Counted from the stretch's first letter, positions 11,326-23,286 are shown. The stretch is DNA of 64,000 bases from Lycium barbarum (GCF_019175385.1 NC_083343.1:49560457-49624456); one strand, 5' to 3'. The notes: a model not told the origin generated them from the sequence alone. Made by a program: numbers and translations.

Positions 11326-13473
11326 TATCACAACCTAACCAGTGGGCCACGATGGGTACCCAGAGCTGACTACCGAGCCCCACTCATTGTGTTGTCTATC
11401 ATCCCGAACCTGGGCATACATCATTCTCAATACAAGACTCATCATAAAACGATCGTCAATACCTCCCAAGACGTACATAGACATAAGCCCTCAAAGCCAT
11501 AAAATGATGTACAAAATATATAATGAAGATGATCACATAGCATCTACAACCCACACATAAGTATCTACGAGCCTCTAACTGGAATACCGGAATCATAAGG
11601 ACGGGACAGGACCCTGCCATGCCCCAACATGTACACCAAAGAATATACCATAAAATGGCGACTAAGGAGTAGTGGAGTGCTCCTGCAAATTCGCTGTACA
11701 AGCTCCTAAGTGTCTGCACCGTCTCCATGTCTACCTGTGAGCATGAACACAACGTCCTAAGAGAAAAGACGTCAGTACGAACAATGTACTGAGTATACAA
11801 GGCATGTACAACAGCATAATAAGGAAATAAAGGAGCATAAGATGAAGAGCAAACTTGTAACTGATTGCCTCTTAAAGCGGAGTCATGCAGGCTAACTTTT
11901 ATTACAAAAAATAATATCATATCATACATACATAAGTTTCCCGACCATATAGGTACGGTATGATCATCATTAGCCCGCGTCCAGGCCTCCTGTGTCCGGG
12001 GTGTAAGTTGCCCACTGCCGTGGTGTGTCTGCTCGGCCATGTAGGCACGATGTGATCATGCATAAAAATAACATAAGCATGCATAAGAGCCTAAGTGAAA
12101 GCTACAACTCTATCGGAGTGACGTAAGGTCGGTAACCTCCGATTATGTTATGGAATAGTCATGACCGTCATGTCTCACCCTGAAGGAACTAGTACATGAG
12201 GTGAGACTGTCAATAAGAAGCAACATCAATGAAATCATAAAGATAAGAATATCTAGCTCATCGTAGGATCATTATCATCTTCATTATCATGGAACATATC
12301 TCATCTCTATCTCATAAGAAGCCCTTAAGAACCTTTAACCTTTATCTTTTAGGATGTAAGAAGGTCATGGGAATATACAAAATGAATCACATTATAAGAG
12401 TCATGCCTTGGAAAGTAAAGGACTAGCCTTACATACCTTTACCTCTCCCTAACTTTTCCTACTAAAAGTTTCCCTCTAAGTTCACAATTCTATATTCAAG
12501 AGAATTCGTACTAAGATTAGATAACTGGAAACATACTTGAAGCTAAGCTAAGGAGACTAAGGGCTAACGAAAATTGGACAACACTTCCTTTGTTTCTACA
12601 ACTTTCTCCATAAAACATAACAACTCCCAAACATCAATAATAACATCCATAATATCATAATCTATAAACTTTGTTAAGCTAGACATTATTCGATTCTCAA
12701 AATTCCCTCTCAAAGTCATCCATAACTATAGTTACCACCCAACGTCGTATTCATTCACATATAATGCTTCTTTAACATCCTTAATATAATTCATAACAAT
12801 ATTATACCCATAACATGTCAATAAGTATCATTCAAGTCAAGTCACTATTCAAGAATACCATTATTTCCATATTTGAACTCCATATTCTACTTTCTTCCTC
12901 AATCCAAGTCATTCAGCGATTCAATACTCTTATTAGCATAAAATGAATACAAAACTCACCTTTTATTATGTAGTAATGGGCTTTGGATGAAAATACTTCA
13001 CTTGGAGAAAACCCAACTTCAACACCAAAGAGATTCTTGGCTTCCCTTAACCCTAGTTAGCATCATTGCACTCGATTCCACTAATGTTTGGTATTTGATC
13101 TTTGATCTCTCTTGAATTTGTGTTAATAGGATGTATAGAGTGTTCTAGAGGTTTCAAGAGGTGTGGAGGAAATGAGAAATGAAAATAATAACTTGGGACT
13201 TATATTTATAAAATGGACAAAGCTGCCCACTTGGATTTATACGGACACTTATACAGTCCGTATAAGTGACCGTATAATATTTCTATTGATCACCCCTCAC
13301 TGTGACTATTATACGGACCATTATACAGACCGTATAATGGGTCGTATAACTCTCCTTCCTCCCGAACTTATTCTCGTCGTTGCGTTTGATCTCCAATCCT
13401 TATGGGACCTTGTTAACACTTGTTTAACACTTCATTAATAATCTAAGGAGCACTATAACTCTTCCTCAAGACA
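11326..13473 (-). repeat. 3' LTR of element B
   Basis: A 2.15-kb LTR. On the minus strand it begins TGTCTTGAGGAAGAG at 13473 and ends ...GGTTGTGATA at 11326. U3 has palindromic TATACGG/CCGTATA repeats (13235-13350), TATAAATATA at 13210-13201 and a donor-like AAAG|GTGAGTTTT at 12959, 243 bases after TATA. AGGTATGTAAGG lies near 12440, TGACGTAAGGTCGGTA near 12118-12133, hairpin modules at 11940-12060 and the triple hairpin at 11791-11735. No gene. Confidence 0.85.
11735..11791 (-). other. Triple-hairpin block of 3' LTR B
   Basis: On the minus strand, H1 is CAGTAC/GTACTG (11791-11773), H2 is CGTC/GACG (11771-11753 region) and H3 is TTGTG/CACAG (11752-11735, one wobble). H2 and H3 stem sequences differ from those of N2, yet pairing is kept. 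Confidence 0.7.
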
Positions 13474-13488
13474 TTATCCCCCCCTTAA
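13474..13488 (-). promoter_or_regulatory. Polypurine tract of element B
   Basis: Minus-strand TTAAGGGGGGGATAA lies directly before the 3' LTR. Confidence 0.85.
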
Positions 13489-13704
13489 AAACATTCGTTC
13501 TCGAATGTTAAGTTCTCGAGAATTTTATAGAAATTTTGCCAGAGTTTGCCCTGTAATATTCCACTACCATTCTGTCATAACAACACATAATAACATCGCC
13601 TCATAGGGCTACAACACAATGGAAAGAAAATATGGCCACATACGACCAAAAGCATTAAAAAGAAAGCATTACATACCTTATGATAATGGCGTCTCATCTT
13701 GAAT

Positions 13705-16700
13705 CTATTCCGGGGGTGGAAACAATTGCGGATATTTGGACTTCATTTCTTCTTCTGCTTCCCAAGTCATTTTCTCTCGGTTATTGTTTCTCCACAAGAC
13801 CTTAACCGAGGCTACCTCTTATTTTTAAGTTTTAGTACTTTCCTATCTAGTATGGCAATGGGTACCTTTTCATAAGCCAACTTCTCTGTAACTCGAACAT
13901 CATCTACCGGCATGATCTTGGAAGGATCTCCAACGCACTTACGGAGCATCGACACATGGAAAATCGGATGAACTGGCTCAAGTTCTGAAGGTACGTCCAG
14001 CTCATAAGCCACTTGGCCCACTTTGCGGACAATCTCATAAGGTCCAATATATCGGGGACTAAACTTTCCTTTCTTGCTCAATCTCATTACAACTTTCATC
14101 GGAGACACTTTTAGGAATAAATAATCATCGATTTGAAATTTCAGGTTTTGTCGACGATTGTCTACATATGATTTTTGGTGACTTTGGGCTTTCAACAATC
14201 GGTCTCTAATAAGTTTGATGTTTTCCACCGCTTACTGAATAAAATGGACCTATCAGTTGTGTCTCCCCGACTTCAAACCATCCAATTGGCGACCAACATC
14301 TCCTTCCATACAGAGCTTCATACGGAGCCATCTGGATACTAGAGTGATAACTATTATTATTATAGGCAAATTCTATAAGCGACAAATGTTCATCCCAATT
14401 TCCTCTGAAGTCTAATATACATGCCCGCAACATGTCTTCTAAGGTATGAATAGTACGTTCGGCTTGCCCATCAGTTTGTGGATGAAATGTTGTGCTGAGT
14501 CTCACTTGAGTTCCCAAACCTTCTTGAAAGGATTTCCAGAATTTAGCAGTAAATTGTGCTCCTCTATCTGTGATAATAGACAATGGGACACCATGAAGTC
14601 GCACTATTTCTTTAAGATACAGCCTTGCATAGTCTTCTACTGAATATGTGGTTCTGACTGGAAGAAAATGAGCTGATTTCGTGAGTGTCAACAATCACCC
14701 ATATGAAGTCATACTTGCGCTAGGAACTAGGCAAACCTACAACGAAATCCATGTTGATGAATTCCTATTTCCAGGTTGGAATTTCCATGGCTTGTCATAA
14801 TCCTCCTGGCTTTTGATGCTCAATTTTCACTTGTTGGCAATTTGGACACTGACCTACCAATTCTGCTATATCCTTCTTCATTCCATTCCACCAACATATT
14901 GGCTTAAGATCATGGTACACCTTTGTCGCTCCTGGGTGAATAGAAAAACGGGAACAATGAGCTTCTTCCAAAATCCGATGACGTAGTCCTGCCACATCTG
15001 GCACACACAGCCTGCCTCAATACCTGAGAACTCCATCTGCAGAAACCTCAAATGGTGACTTCTCTTTCTCAGGAAATGTATCTCTATAGTGACTCAACTG
15101 GAAATCTTCATATTGGCGCTCTCTCACCTCCATATCTAAGGATGAAATAGTTTTGTTATGAACAGCAACCCCTGCACTGCCCGAGTCGGTTAAACGAACT
15201 CCTAGGCTAGCTAACTGATGGAGCTCACGAATTAATTCCTTCTTTTCCGGATTAACATCACATAGACTGCCCATGGATTTGCGGCTAAGAGCCTCAACCA
15301 CCACATTTACTTTTCCCGGATGATATAGTATACTCACATCATAATCTTTCAATAATACTAACCATCACCTCTGCCGAAGATTCAACTCCTTCTATTTGAA
15401 GATATACTGGAGACTCTTATGATGTATATAAATATCAACATGTACACCATACAAATAATGTCTCCATATCTTCAATGTCTAGAGCCATAGGCTATAACCT
15501 TCCCATGCTGCATCAACACGCAGCCAAATCCGACACCGGAGGCATCACAATAAAAAACATAACCTTCTAACCCTTCGGGAAGTGTCAGGACTGGGGCCGA
15601 AGTCAATCTATCTTTCAATTCCTTGAAGCTGCGCTCACAAGCATCGGTCCATTGAAGTTTTACTGATTTCGGAGTTAGCTTCGCCAATGGTGCTAAAATA
15701 GAAGAAAACCCTTCCACAAATCTTCTATAGTAACCTGTCAATCCCAGAAAGCTACGAACTTCTATAGGCGTTGTAGGCCTTGGCCAAGTCTTCACGACCT
15801 CGATCTTTTGAGTATCCACGCGAATACCATCAGCTGAGACAATATGGCCATGAAAAGTCATAGAATTCAACCAAAACTCACAATTTGAAAACTTAGCATA
15901 CAATTCACGAGTCCGAAGAATTCCAAGGATGGTACGTAGATGATCCGCATGCTCTGCTTCTGACCGAGAATGAACTATACTATTGTGGATAAATACGATC
16001 ACAAATAGATCTAGAAAAGGCCTGAATACATTATGTATCAAATTCATAAGCACTGCTGGAGTGTTAGTCAACCCAAATGACATCACCCGAAATTCATAAT
16101 GACCATAGCTAGTTCTGAAAGCCATTTTCAGAATGTCTTCCTCCTTGACTCTCACTTGGTGATACCCCGATCTCAAATCAATCTTTGAAAACAACTTGGT
16201 ACCTTGCAATTGATCAAACAAATTTATTCTTGATTGTGACCTTGTTCAACTGTCTATAATCAATGCACATTCGTAGGGAGCCGTCTTTCTTTCTTACAAA
16301 CAAGACGAGTGCTCTGGGCCTAATAAATCCCTTCCCGAGCAAATCTTTCAATTATGTCTTTAGCTCTTTCAATTCTGCAGAATCCATTCTGTGAGAAAGC
16401 ATAGATATAGGCTCGGTGTCAGGCTGAACATCAATGGTAAAATCGATTTCCCTTTCTGGTGAAAGACCTGGAAGTTCATCTGGAAACTCATTTACTACCG
16501 GGATGGATAGAAAAGTCGGCGGCTTTGCTTCAGTGTCATGAACTCGGACGAGATGATAAATATAGCCTTTAGTGATCATCTTCCTTACCTTAAGGTAGGA
16601 AATAAACCTACCTCTTGGGGATGCTATGTTACCCTTCCATTTAAGCATTGGTTCTCCCGAAAATTCGAACCTAACTATCTTCATTCTACAATCCACATTA

Positions 16701-16978
16701 GCATAATAAGAGGCCAACAAATCCATGCCCATAATCACATCAAAATCCAACATTTCTAGTTCAATCAAATCAGCACATACCACAACTGCACAATTTTTGT
16801 ATACTTGTCTAGCTATTACTGTATCACCAACTGGAATAGATACCTTGAAAGGTTTAATTGGCTCAGGTTTGACCCCTATACAACCAACAATATAAGGAAT
16901 GATATAAGACAATATAGAACCTAGATCAATCAATGCATAAACATCACAGGAGAATATGGATAGTATACATGTAACCAC
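13705..16978 (-). pseudogene. pol: Element B pol: protease, RT, RNase H, integrase, chromodomain-like tail
   Basis: Reading leftwards, the protease has the active-site triplet as DLG (in VYALIDLGSILSY, about 16940). RT follows, but its FIDD active site has become FIHN (near 15990), so polymerase activity is lost. RNase H begins YCDASG but lacks about 70 bases after AYGSR near 15480. The integrase zinc finger ([18 protein letters not shown]) lies at 14795-15004 and the core with TDRGAQFT and GQAERT at 14206-14694. The GPY module SPRYIGPYEI is at about 14060. The chromodomain tail runs to 13705 through a frameshift near 13815. Confidence 0.83.
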
Positions 16979-18352
16979 ATCAGAGGAGGACTTAAGATCC
17001 TGACGTCCGGCTAAAGCACAAATACAGGGCAGGGGGCCACCTGAATTGGATGCTACCCCTCTGCCCCTACCACAGCCTGCTGAAGCCTAAGGAGTCTACC
17101 CTACAGAGCGCATGAACGAAGAAGAGCCGGCTGCTGATCCTGTAGGCTAGCCCCGACTTTACCACCTATCGATGGACAATCACACATCATATGCCCAACC
17201 TGACCACAGACATAACAAGCGTCGGAGCCTCGGCAATACAGACCCTAATAAAATCTACCGTACTGGCTGCATCGTGGTAACGGTGGTCTCCTCTGACTAG
17301 GATCACCTCCAAACTGGGAACCCAAAACTCTCAAGCTCTGACCCTATCCTGATTATATGGGGCGGTTAAATCTCCTACCCGCTAACCGAGGAGGTGCACT
17401 AGTCACAGACTGGCCTGAATAGTTGGAATACTATTGCCGCTGACCCCCTCTATACTCACTACTAGCACCGGCAGATCTGGCCCTCTTTCTTTGCCCTCTA
17501 TTAGTATCGCGCTCACCCCTTTGCGGCTGTTGCTGCTCTTCTAAATTCTGGGCGTGGGCCTGAATACGGGAGATGTCTATCCCCTCCACTAGTGAATCTA
17601 TCAAGCAGTCTTTGATCAAATGTGGCCCTAAGCCACTCACAAATCGATGTACTCGGTCTTCCATATCGGCCACCATAGTTGGAGCATACCGGGCCAATGA
17701 ACTAAAACGAAGACTATATTCCCTTGCTTTAGATTCAGAAACATATCAGCTCGAGCCCGACAAACCTCCGGTGGCAAATAAAGGCGGATGAAAGCATCTA
17801 CGAATTCCTGCCAAACTGGGGGAGGTTCATTTTCCTTCCTTGAAGATATCCAATTAGTATACCATAGAACGGCGACATCCCGCAGTCTATAGGATGCTAA
17901 CTCCACTGACTCAGTATCAGAAGTATGTATAATCCTCAGCGTCCTCAACATCTGGTCTATAAAACCCTGTGAGTCTTCATCTGTCTTTGACCCGAAAAAT
18001 TCTGGCGGGTTCAAACTCATAAACACAGGCTCTGGCCCTAGTAGCTCTATCACCCAAACCCACGCCCTGCCGCTGAGCCTGGGCGGTAACTAGCTGAGTC
18101 AATAGCTGAATAGCCTCGGTCATCTGCTGACCCAAAGCACCAGGTGAAGGAACTGGAGGTATTGGAGCTAGTGGGAACTACAGCTATAGCCCCTTCATGC
18201 TCCTCCAAAACAGGCCGAGTGTGAGAGGTATGAGATGGAGCCTCATTGTGGGACTCACCCTCTTCTATATTTGTCGGTGGCTCCGGTTCAACCTGCCTTC
18301 CTGTTGCAGTCTTGTCCTTCTGGGTAGCTGTTGCTTTTCTCTTTATCGGCAT
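16979..18352 (-). pseudogene. gag: Element B gag
   Basis: The chosen start is the ATG at 18352 (MPIKRKATATQKDKT), matching the basic N-terminus of gag in elements C and D. The capsid-like region lies at 17640-18050, with PPEFFGSKTDED and LPPEVCRARADMFLNLKQG. An intact CCHC zinc knuckle, CYVCGQVGHMMCDC, sits at 17161-17220. Frameshifts near 18050, 17690 and 17430 break it. Gag would coat the genomic RNA. Confidence 0.8.
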
Positions 18353-18462
18353 CGCTAAACCCATAACGCACAATTAGGGAAAAAGAAAATCTTATAACAT
18401 AGCTCTATCGCATGATCTTTGAAAAAGAAAAACGGTCATTATTCCTAAATGCCCCGCAACCT

Positions 18463-18502
18463 CTTGTTTATAAGTGTGGTGTACTTTACACCCATAAACA
18501 AG
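18463..18502 (-). ncRNA. Leader hairpin with palindromic loop, element B
   Basis: Minus-strand arms CTTGTTTATGGGTGTA and CACACTTATAAACAAG form a long stem with two central G-U pairs and a mismatch next to the loop. The loop AAGTACAC has only a 4-base palindrome (GTAC), against 6 in C, D, E and F; B is the oldest of these. Confidence 0.7.
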
Positions 18503-18545
18503 ACTCTACTGGACACGGCTCGTAGACACACCCTAGGACGAAAAT

Positions 18546-18557
18546 TCTCTAATAAAA
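18546..18557 (-). promoter_or_regulatory. Degenerate primer-binding site, element B
   Basis: Minus-strand TTTTATTAGAGA stands where the other elements have TGGTATCAGAGC. Several substitutions suggest it can no longer prime. Confidence 0.6.
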
Positions 18558-18561
18558 CTTT

Positions 18562-20316
18562 TGTCACGACCCAACCAATGGGCCATGATGGGTACACGAA
18601 GCTGACTACCGAGAACCACTCATCGTGCTGTCTATCATCCCAAACCAAGGCATACATCATTCTCAACACAAGATTCATCATAAAATGATCATGAATACCT
18701 CCCAAGACATGCATAGACATAAGCCCTCAAGGCCACAAAATGATATACAAAATATATAATGAAGATGATCGCATAGCATCTACAACCCACGCATAAATAT
18801 CTACGAGCCTCGAACTGGAATACCGATATCATAAGGACGGGACAGGGTCCTGCGATGCTCATATATGTACACAAAAGAATATACCATGAAATGGCGACTA
18901 CGGAGTAGTGGAGTGCACTTGCAAATTCACTGTACAAGCTCCTAAGTCTCTGCACCATCTTCATGCCTACCTGTGAGCATGAACACAACGTCAATAAAAG
19001 AAAAGACGTCAGTACGAACAATGTGTTGAGTATGCAAGGCATGTACAACAACATAAGATGAAGAGCAAACCTGTAACTGATTGCCTCTTAAGGCGGAGTC
19101 ATGCATGCTAACTTTTATTATAAAAAAAAATAATATCATATCATACATATATAAGCTGCCCGACCATATAGGTACGGTGTGATCACCATTAGCCCGCGTC
19201 CAGGCCTCCCTCGTCCGGGGTGTAAGCTGCCCACTACAGTGGTGTGTCTGCCCGGCCATGTAGGCATGGTGTGATCATACATAAAAATAACATAAGCATG
19301 CATGGGAGCCCAAGTGAAAGCTACAACTCTATCGCAGTGACGTAAGGTCGGTAACCACCGATTATGTGATGGAATAGTCATGATCGTTATGTCTCACCTT
19401 GAAGGAACTAGTACATGAGGTGAGACTATTAACAAGAAGCAACATCAATGAAGTCATAAAGATAAGAATATCGAGCTCATCATAGCATCATTATCATCAT
19501 CAGTGTCATGGAACATATCTCATCTCTATCTCATAAGAAGACCTTAAGAACCTTTAACCTTCAACTTTTAGGATGCAAGAAGGTCACGAGAATAAAGAAA
19601 AGGAATCGCATTATAAGAGTCATGCCTTTGAAAGGAAGGGACTAGCCTTACATACCTTTACGTCTCTCTAACTTTGCTGACTAAACGCTTTCCTCCAAGT
19701 TCACGATTCTATATTCAAGAGAATTCGTACTAAGATTAGATAAACGGAAACATACTTGAAGCTAAGCTAGGGCGACTAAGGGCTAACGAAAATTGGGTAG
19801 CACTCCTTTTGTTTCTACAACTTTCTCCATAAAATATAACAACTCCAAAAACATCAATAATAACATCCATAATATCATAATCTATAAACTTTGTTAAGCT
19901 AGACATTATTCAATTCTCAAAATTCCCTCTCAAAGTCATCCATAACCATAGTTACCACCCAACGTCATATTCATTCACATATAATGCTTCTTTAACATCC
20001 TTAATATCATTCATAACAAGATTATACCCATAACATGTCAAGAACTATCATTCAAGTCAAGTCACTATTCAAGAATACCACTATTTCCATATTTGAACTC
20101 CATATTCTACTTTCTTCCTCAATCCAAGTCATTCAACCATTCACTACTCTTATTAGCGTAAAATGAATGCAAAAATCACCTTTGATTATGTAGGAATGGG
20201 TTTTGGAAGAAAATACTTCACTTGGAGAAAGCCCAACTTCAACACCAAAGAGATTCTTGGCTTCCCTTAACCCTAGTTAGCGTCTTTGCACTTGATTCCA
20301 CTAATTTTTCGTATTT
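18562..20316 (-). repeat. 5' LTR of element B, truncated by element C
   Basis: On the plus strand it starts TGTCACGACCCAACC at 18562 and aligns with 11326-13096 of the 3' LTR. It breaks off at 20316 where the LTR of element C begins, so its promoter end is missing. TATTT (20312-20316) is the expected left target-site copy for C. The triple-hairpin block is at about 18971-19030, with H1 partly decayed. Confidence 0.85.
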
Positions 20317-22908
20317 TGTTACACCTCGAAAAATTTTCCGTTGATGAACAAGTGAATAGACTAGTGAAGAGCACGATTTTACGGTATTTTGATAAGTAAG
20401 GCATGATATTTGATGACCCTAATTAAGATTTGAAAGATGTTAGATATAGGGGAAGAAAGTTTGCCAAGAGAAGGCAAGGCTTACGATAGGTATCGAAAAG
20501 GAATTGCGAGTAACAAGTTAATGAGGATTTAATGATGCTTTGGAGAATAGTTATAATGTCCCTTAGATTGCTAATGAGGCGATAAACAAGTGCTAAGAAG
20601 GGTCCATAAGGATTTGAGATCAAACGAGTCGACGAAAACGAACCTAAAAAAACTAGGGATTATACGGCCAAACATACCTGCCGTATAAAACATAGGGTCC
20701 GTAGGTTGGACCGTATAATCAGCCCAGATTTTCACTATTCTCTGGACCAATTCTACGGCCAGACATACGGTCAGTATAATTTATACGGACCGTATGTTGG
20801 TCCGTAGAAGTGGTCGGGACAGATTTGGTTCATTAAATAAGGGATCCAAATTTCATTTCATTTCATTTCTCCATCACACCCCTTCTCTCTAAAACATCTC
20901 TCTACATTTATTACACAAGAATTCAAGAGATATTAGTGATCAACAACATAAACTAAGTGAATCAAGTGGGAGAAACCCATTAAAGATCATCCAAGTCAAG
21001 AAATCTTATTGGAGATGAACTAGGGTTTTGGCTCAAGTGAAGTATTTCCACCCAAATCTCGTTCCTACAACATCTAAGGTAAGATTTATGGAATTTCCAT
21101 GTTGTTTAAGATATTTGAAAGTCGAGACACTTGGAATGTAGAAGGATATTGAAAATGGGTCTTGAATGTGGAATAGTGCCATTTTGAGTAATAGTTTGGA
21201 TTGAGTTATGATTCTAGTTGTGTTATGATATGGATATGTTATAAATGATGTTAAGAACATAGGATAGGCAATGTATATGAATGAACGTAATCGTTCGTTA
21301 TGACCATAGATATGGGTGATTAGAAGCGAATTGAGAAATATAGATAATGTGGATGAATAAAGACTATTGTTATGATACTGTGAATGTATTATTGACGTTT
21401 GGGAGTTGATATACGATATGGAGGAATGTCGTATAAATAAAGGAGATGTTGTCCAATTTTCTCTAGCTTTAGTCATGTATGCTAGCTATCGATTTCTAAT
21501 GATAGTATGACTTTAATGAAGGTAGAAACGTGAGCATTGGAGGAGAACGTCCAAGTGGTAAAGTAGTTGAACGGACAGGTATGTAAGGCTAACCCTTCTT
21601 TCATAAGGCATGGTTCTTTGACCAATCATCTAAATATTCTATAAGTCTATGATGTCCTCCAAATGACTCCATCTTCAAAAGCTACTAAGCTTATGATTCT
21701 CGATATGTTATGATTGTACTAAATTCTTCATATGGCGAATAATCCTATAGGGATAGTCGTAATGAATGACGATAATAGCGATAACGATAATGATGACGAT
21801 GATAGTGCTGATAATGCTAAAGATGCCTCTGAGCTTATACGTATGTGTGCTTATGTATGGCTATTATGAAACCCCGAGCTTATATCGCCGGGTAATATAT
21901 ATATATATGTATGTATATGACGATGTGCGCGCAGCACTGCAGTTGGGTACGAATCACACTGAGCCTTGGTAGGGCCAGGTATGTGTAACACTGAGCCTTG
22001 GTTGGCCAGGTATGTATGATCACCGAGCCTAATCATGGTCGGGTACGTGAAACACCGAACCTTCGTGGTCGGGTATGCTATGTAAATGATATGTATATGA
22101 TATAGAAATGTATATGATATGGATATGTATATGGCATAGATATGAGTATGAATACGGACATGATACAAATACAAATAAGAATGTGTATAAGAATACGATT
22201 ATGGATATGTATGTAAATGAGTACGGATATGAATACGGATACGGATATGGGTGTATGTACACAATAACGCACTAGAAATGGAAAGTTCCTATGAAAGGCA
22301 AGTAAGTGCTTATGACGATAATACTACTATCTCTCATCTTATGCTATTTATTGCATTGCTTATTATGCTTCTATATTGATATTGATCATGCTTTACATAC
22401 TCAGTACATTCTTCGTACTAACATCCTTTTTTTTTGTGGACGTTGCGTCATGCCCGCAGGTGGCCAAGGAGACAGGCTTGATCCATAGCTATATTCTCTC
22501 AGGGACTACATAGCGGAGTTCCACTTCATTCGGAGCTACAACTTTTTGGTACTTATTCTTTTGTGTACATATTTATGGGCCTAGCGGGGTCCTGTCCCGC
22601 TTATATGATGTGACATACTCTCCTTAGATGCTCGTAGACATGTGTATATGGTTAGCCATGTTTGGCCTTGTCGGCCTATATTTTGTACATCATTTTGTTA
22701 GCCTCGTTGGATTATATACATTGACTTGGGCATAGATGCCAATGATAATATAAAGGTATTGTTGTCCAATGGGATTCGTTTGATTGATGAATAGAAATGT
22801 ATGATTTAATATGTGGCTCACCTAGATGTATATGTAAAGGTATGTTAAGAGGTGCCCGGGTGGGCTAGCACCGGGTGCCCGTCGCGGCCCTCCGGTTGGG
22901 TCGTGACA
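20317..22908 (+). repeat. 5' LTR of element C
   Basis: A 2,592-bp LTR, TGTTACACCTCG...GGGTCGTGACA. U3 has a dense cluster of TACGG/CCGTA palindromes (20654-20812) and ATTAAATAAGG at about 20832. Donor-like AAG|GTAAGATTT lies at 21076 (about 240 bases on), and CAG|GTATGTAAGG at 21576. Four CACYGAGCC...GGYCRGGTATG modules occupy 21950-22080, followed by GATATG-type simple sequence to 22260. The triple hairpin is at 22402-22459. Confidence 0.92.
22402..22459 (+). other. Triple-hairpin block of LTR C
   Basis: H1 is CAGTAC/GTACTA (22402-22420), H2 is CATCC/GGACG (22422-22442, one mismatch) and H3 is TTGCG/CGCAG (22443-22459). Confidence 0.7.
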
Positions 22909-22912
22909 AAAG

Positions 22913-22924
22913 TGGTATCAGAGA
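22913..22924 (+). promoter_or_regulatory. Primer-binding site of element C (initiator Met-tRNA)
   Basis: TGGTATCAGAGA, four bases after the LTR, matches the plant initiator-methionine tRNA complement except for the last base (C to A). Confidence 0.85.
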
Positions 22925-22967
22925 AGTTCTGTCCTAGGGTGTGTCTACGAGCCATGTCCAGTAGAGC

Positions 22968-23007
22968 CTTGGTTATGGGTGTGTTGCGCGCCACACTTAT
23001 AAACAAG
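22968..23007 (+). ncRNA. Leader hairpin with GCGCGC loop, element C
   Basis: Arms CTTGGTTATGGGTGTG and CACACTTATAAACAAG pair over 16 positions (two G-U pairs, one mismatch). The loop is TTGCGCGC with the self-complementary GCGCGC. It lies 43 bases after the primer site and 110 bases before the gag ATG. Confidence 0.8.
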
Positions 23008-23117
23008 AGGCTGCGGGCATTTTAGGAATGATTGACCTTATTTAATCATAACATCGTGCGATAGAGCTATGATATAAGAACTTCCTTCTGCTTAACTGTG
23101 TATTGTGTATTTCACAG

Positions 23118-23286
23118 ATGCCTGTAAAGAGAAAGGCTACGGCAGCCCAAAAGGGCAAGACTGCTGCGGAAAAGTTGGCTGAAAGAACACCGCCAACAGT
23201 TGTAGAGGAAAGTGCATCCCAGAATGCGGCTCAATCCTAGTCCTCCCAGACAGTGCCTATTTCCGAGGAGTGTGAGGGAGCCTCAA
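23118..23286 (+). pseudogene. gag: Element C gag, N-terminal part
   Basis: It starts MPVKRKATAAQKGKT at 23118, immediately after the acceptor-like TTTCACAG. A stop (TAG) at codon 41, 23238-23240, probably replaced CAG. Without it the frame continues to 23286, where element D is inserted, and is taken up again at 33620 with proline/alanine-rich sequence. No domain is expected in this basic, low-complexity N-terminus. Confidence 0.8.

Larger units (their letters stand above)
11326..20316 (-). mobile_element. Element B: Ty3/gypsy (Tekay/Del-like) retrotransposon, reverse, decayed
   Basis: Read on the minus strand, the order is 5' LTR (20316-18562, cut short by element C), degenerate primer site, gag, protease, RT, RNase H, integrase, chromodomain, polypurine tract and 3' LTR (13473-11326). 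The two LTRs align by eye over about 1.75 kb. The outer 3' LTR end has decayed from TGTCACGACC to TATCACAACC, a CpG-type change. It is broken throughout and is older than element C, which inserted into it. Confidence 0.85.

Noticed and set aside
11456..12040. 194-codon minus-strand open frame in LTR of element B
   Set aside because: It lies wholly in the non-coding LTR. The second LTR copy (18689-19259) breaks it into different frames, so it is not conserved as protein.
21851..22272. Tyr/Ile/His-rich minus-strand frames
   Set aside because: They come from low-complexity GATATG-type sequence in the LTR of element C.
22913..22924. A tRNA gene at the TGGTATCAGAGC sites
   Set aside because: Only the 12-base primer complement is present; no cloverleaf or A/B box surrounds it.
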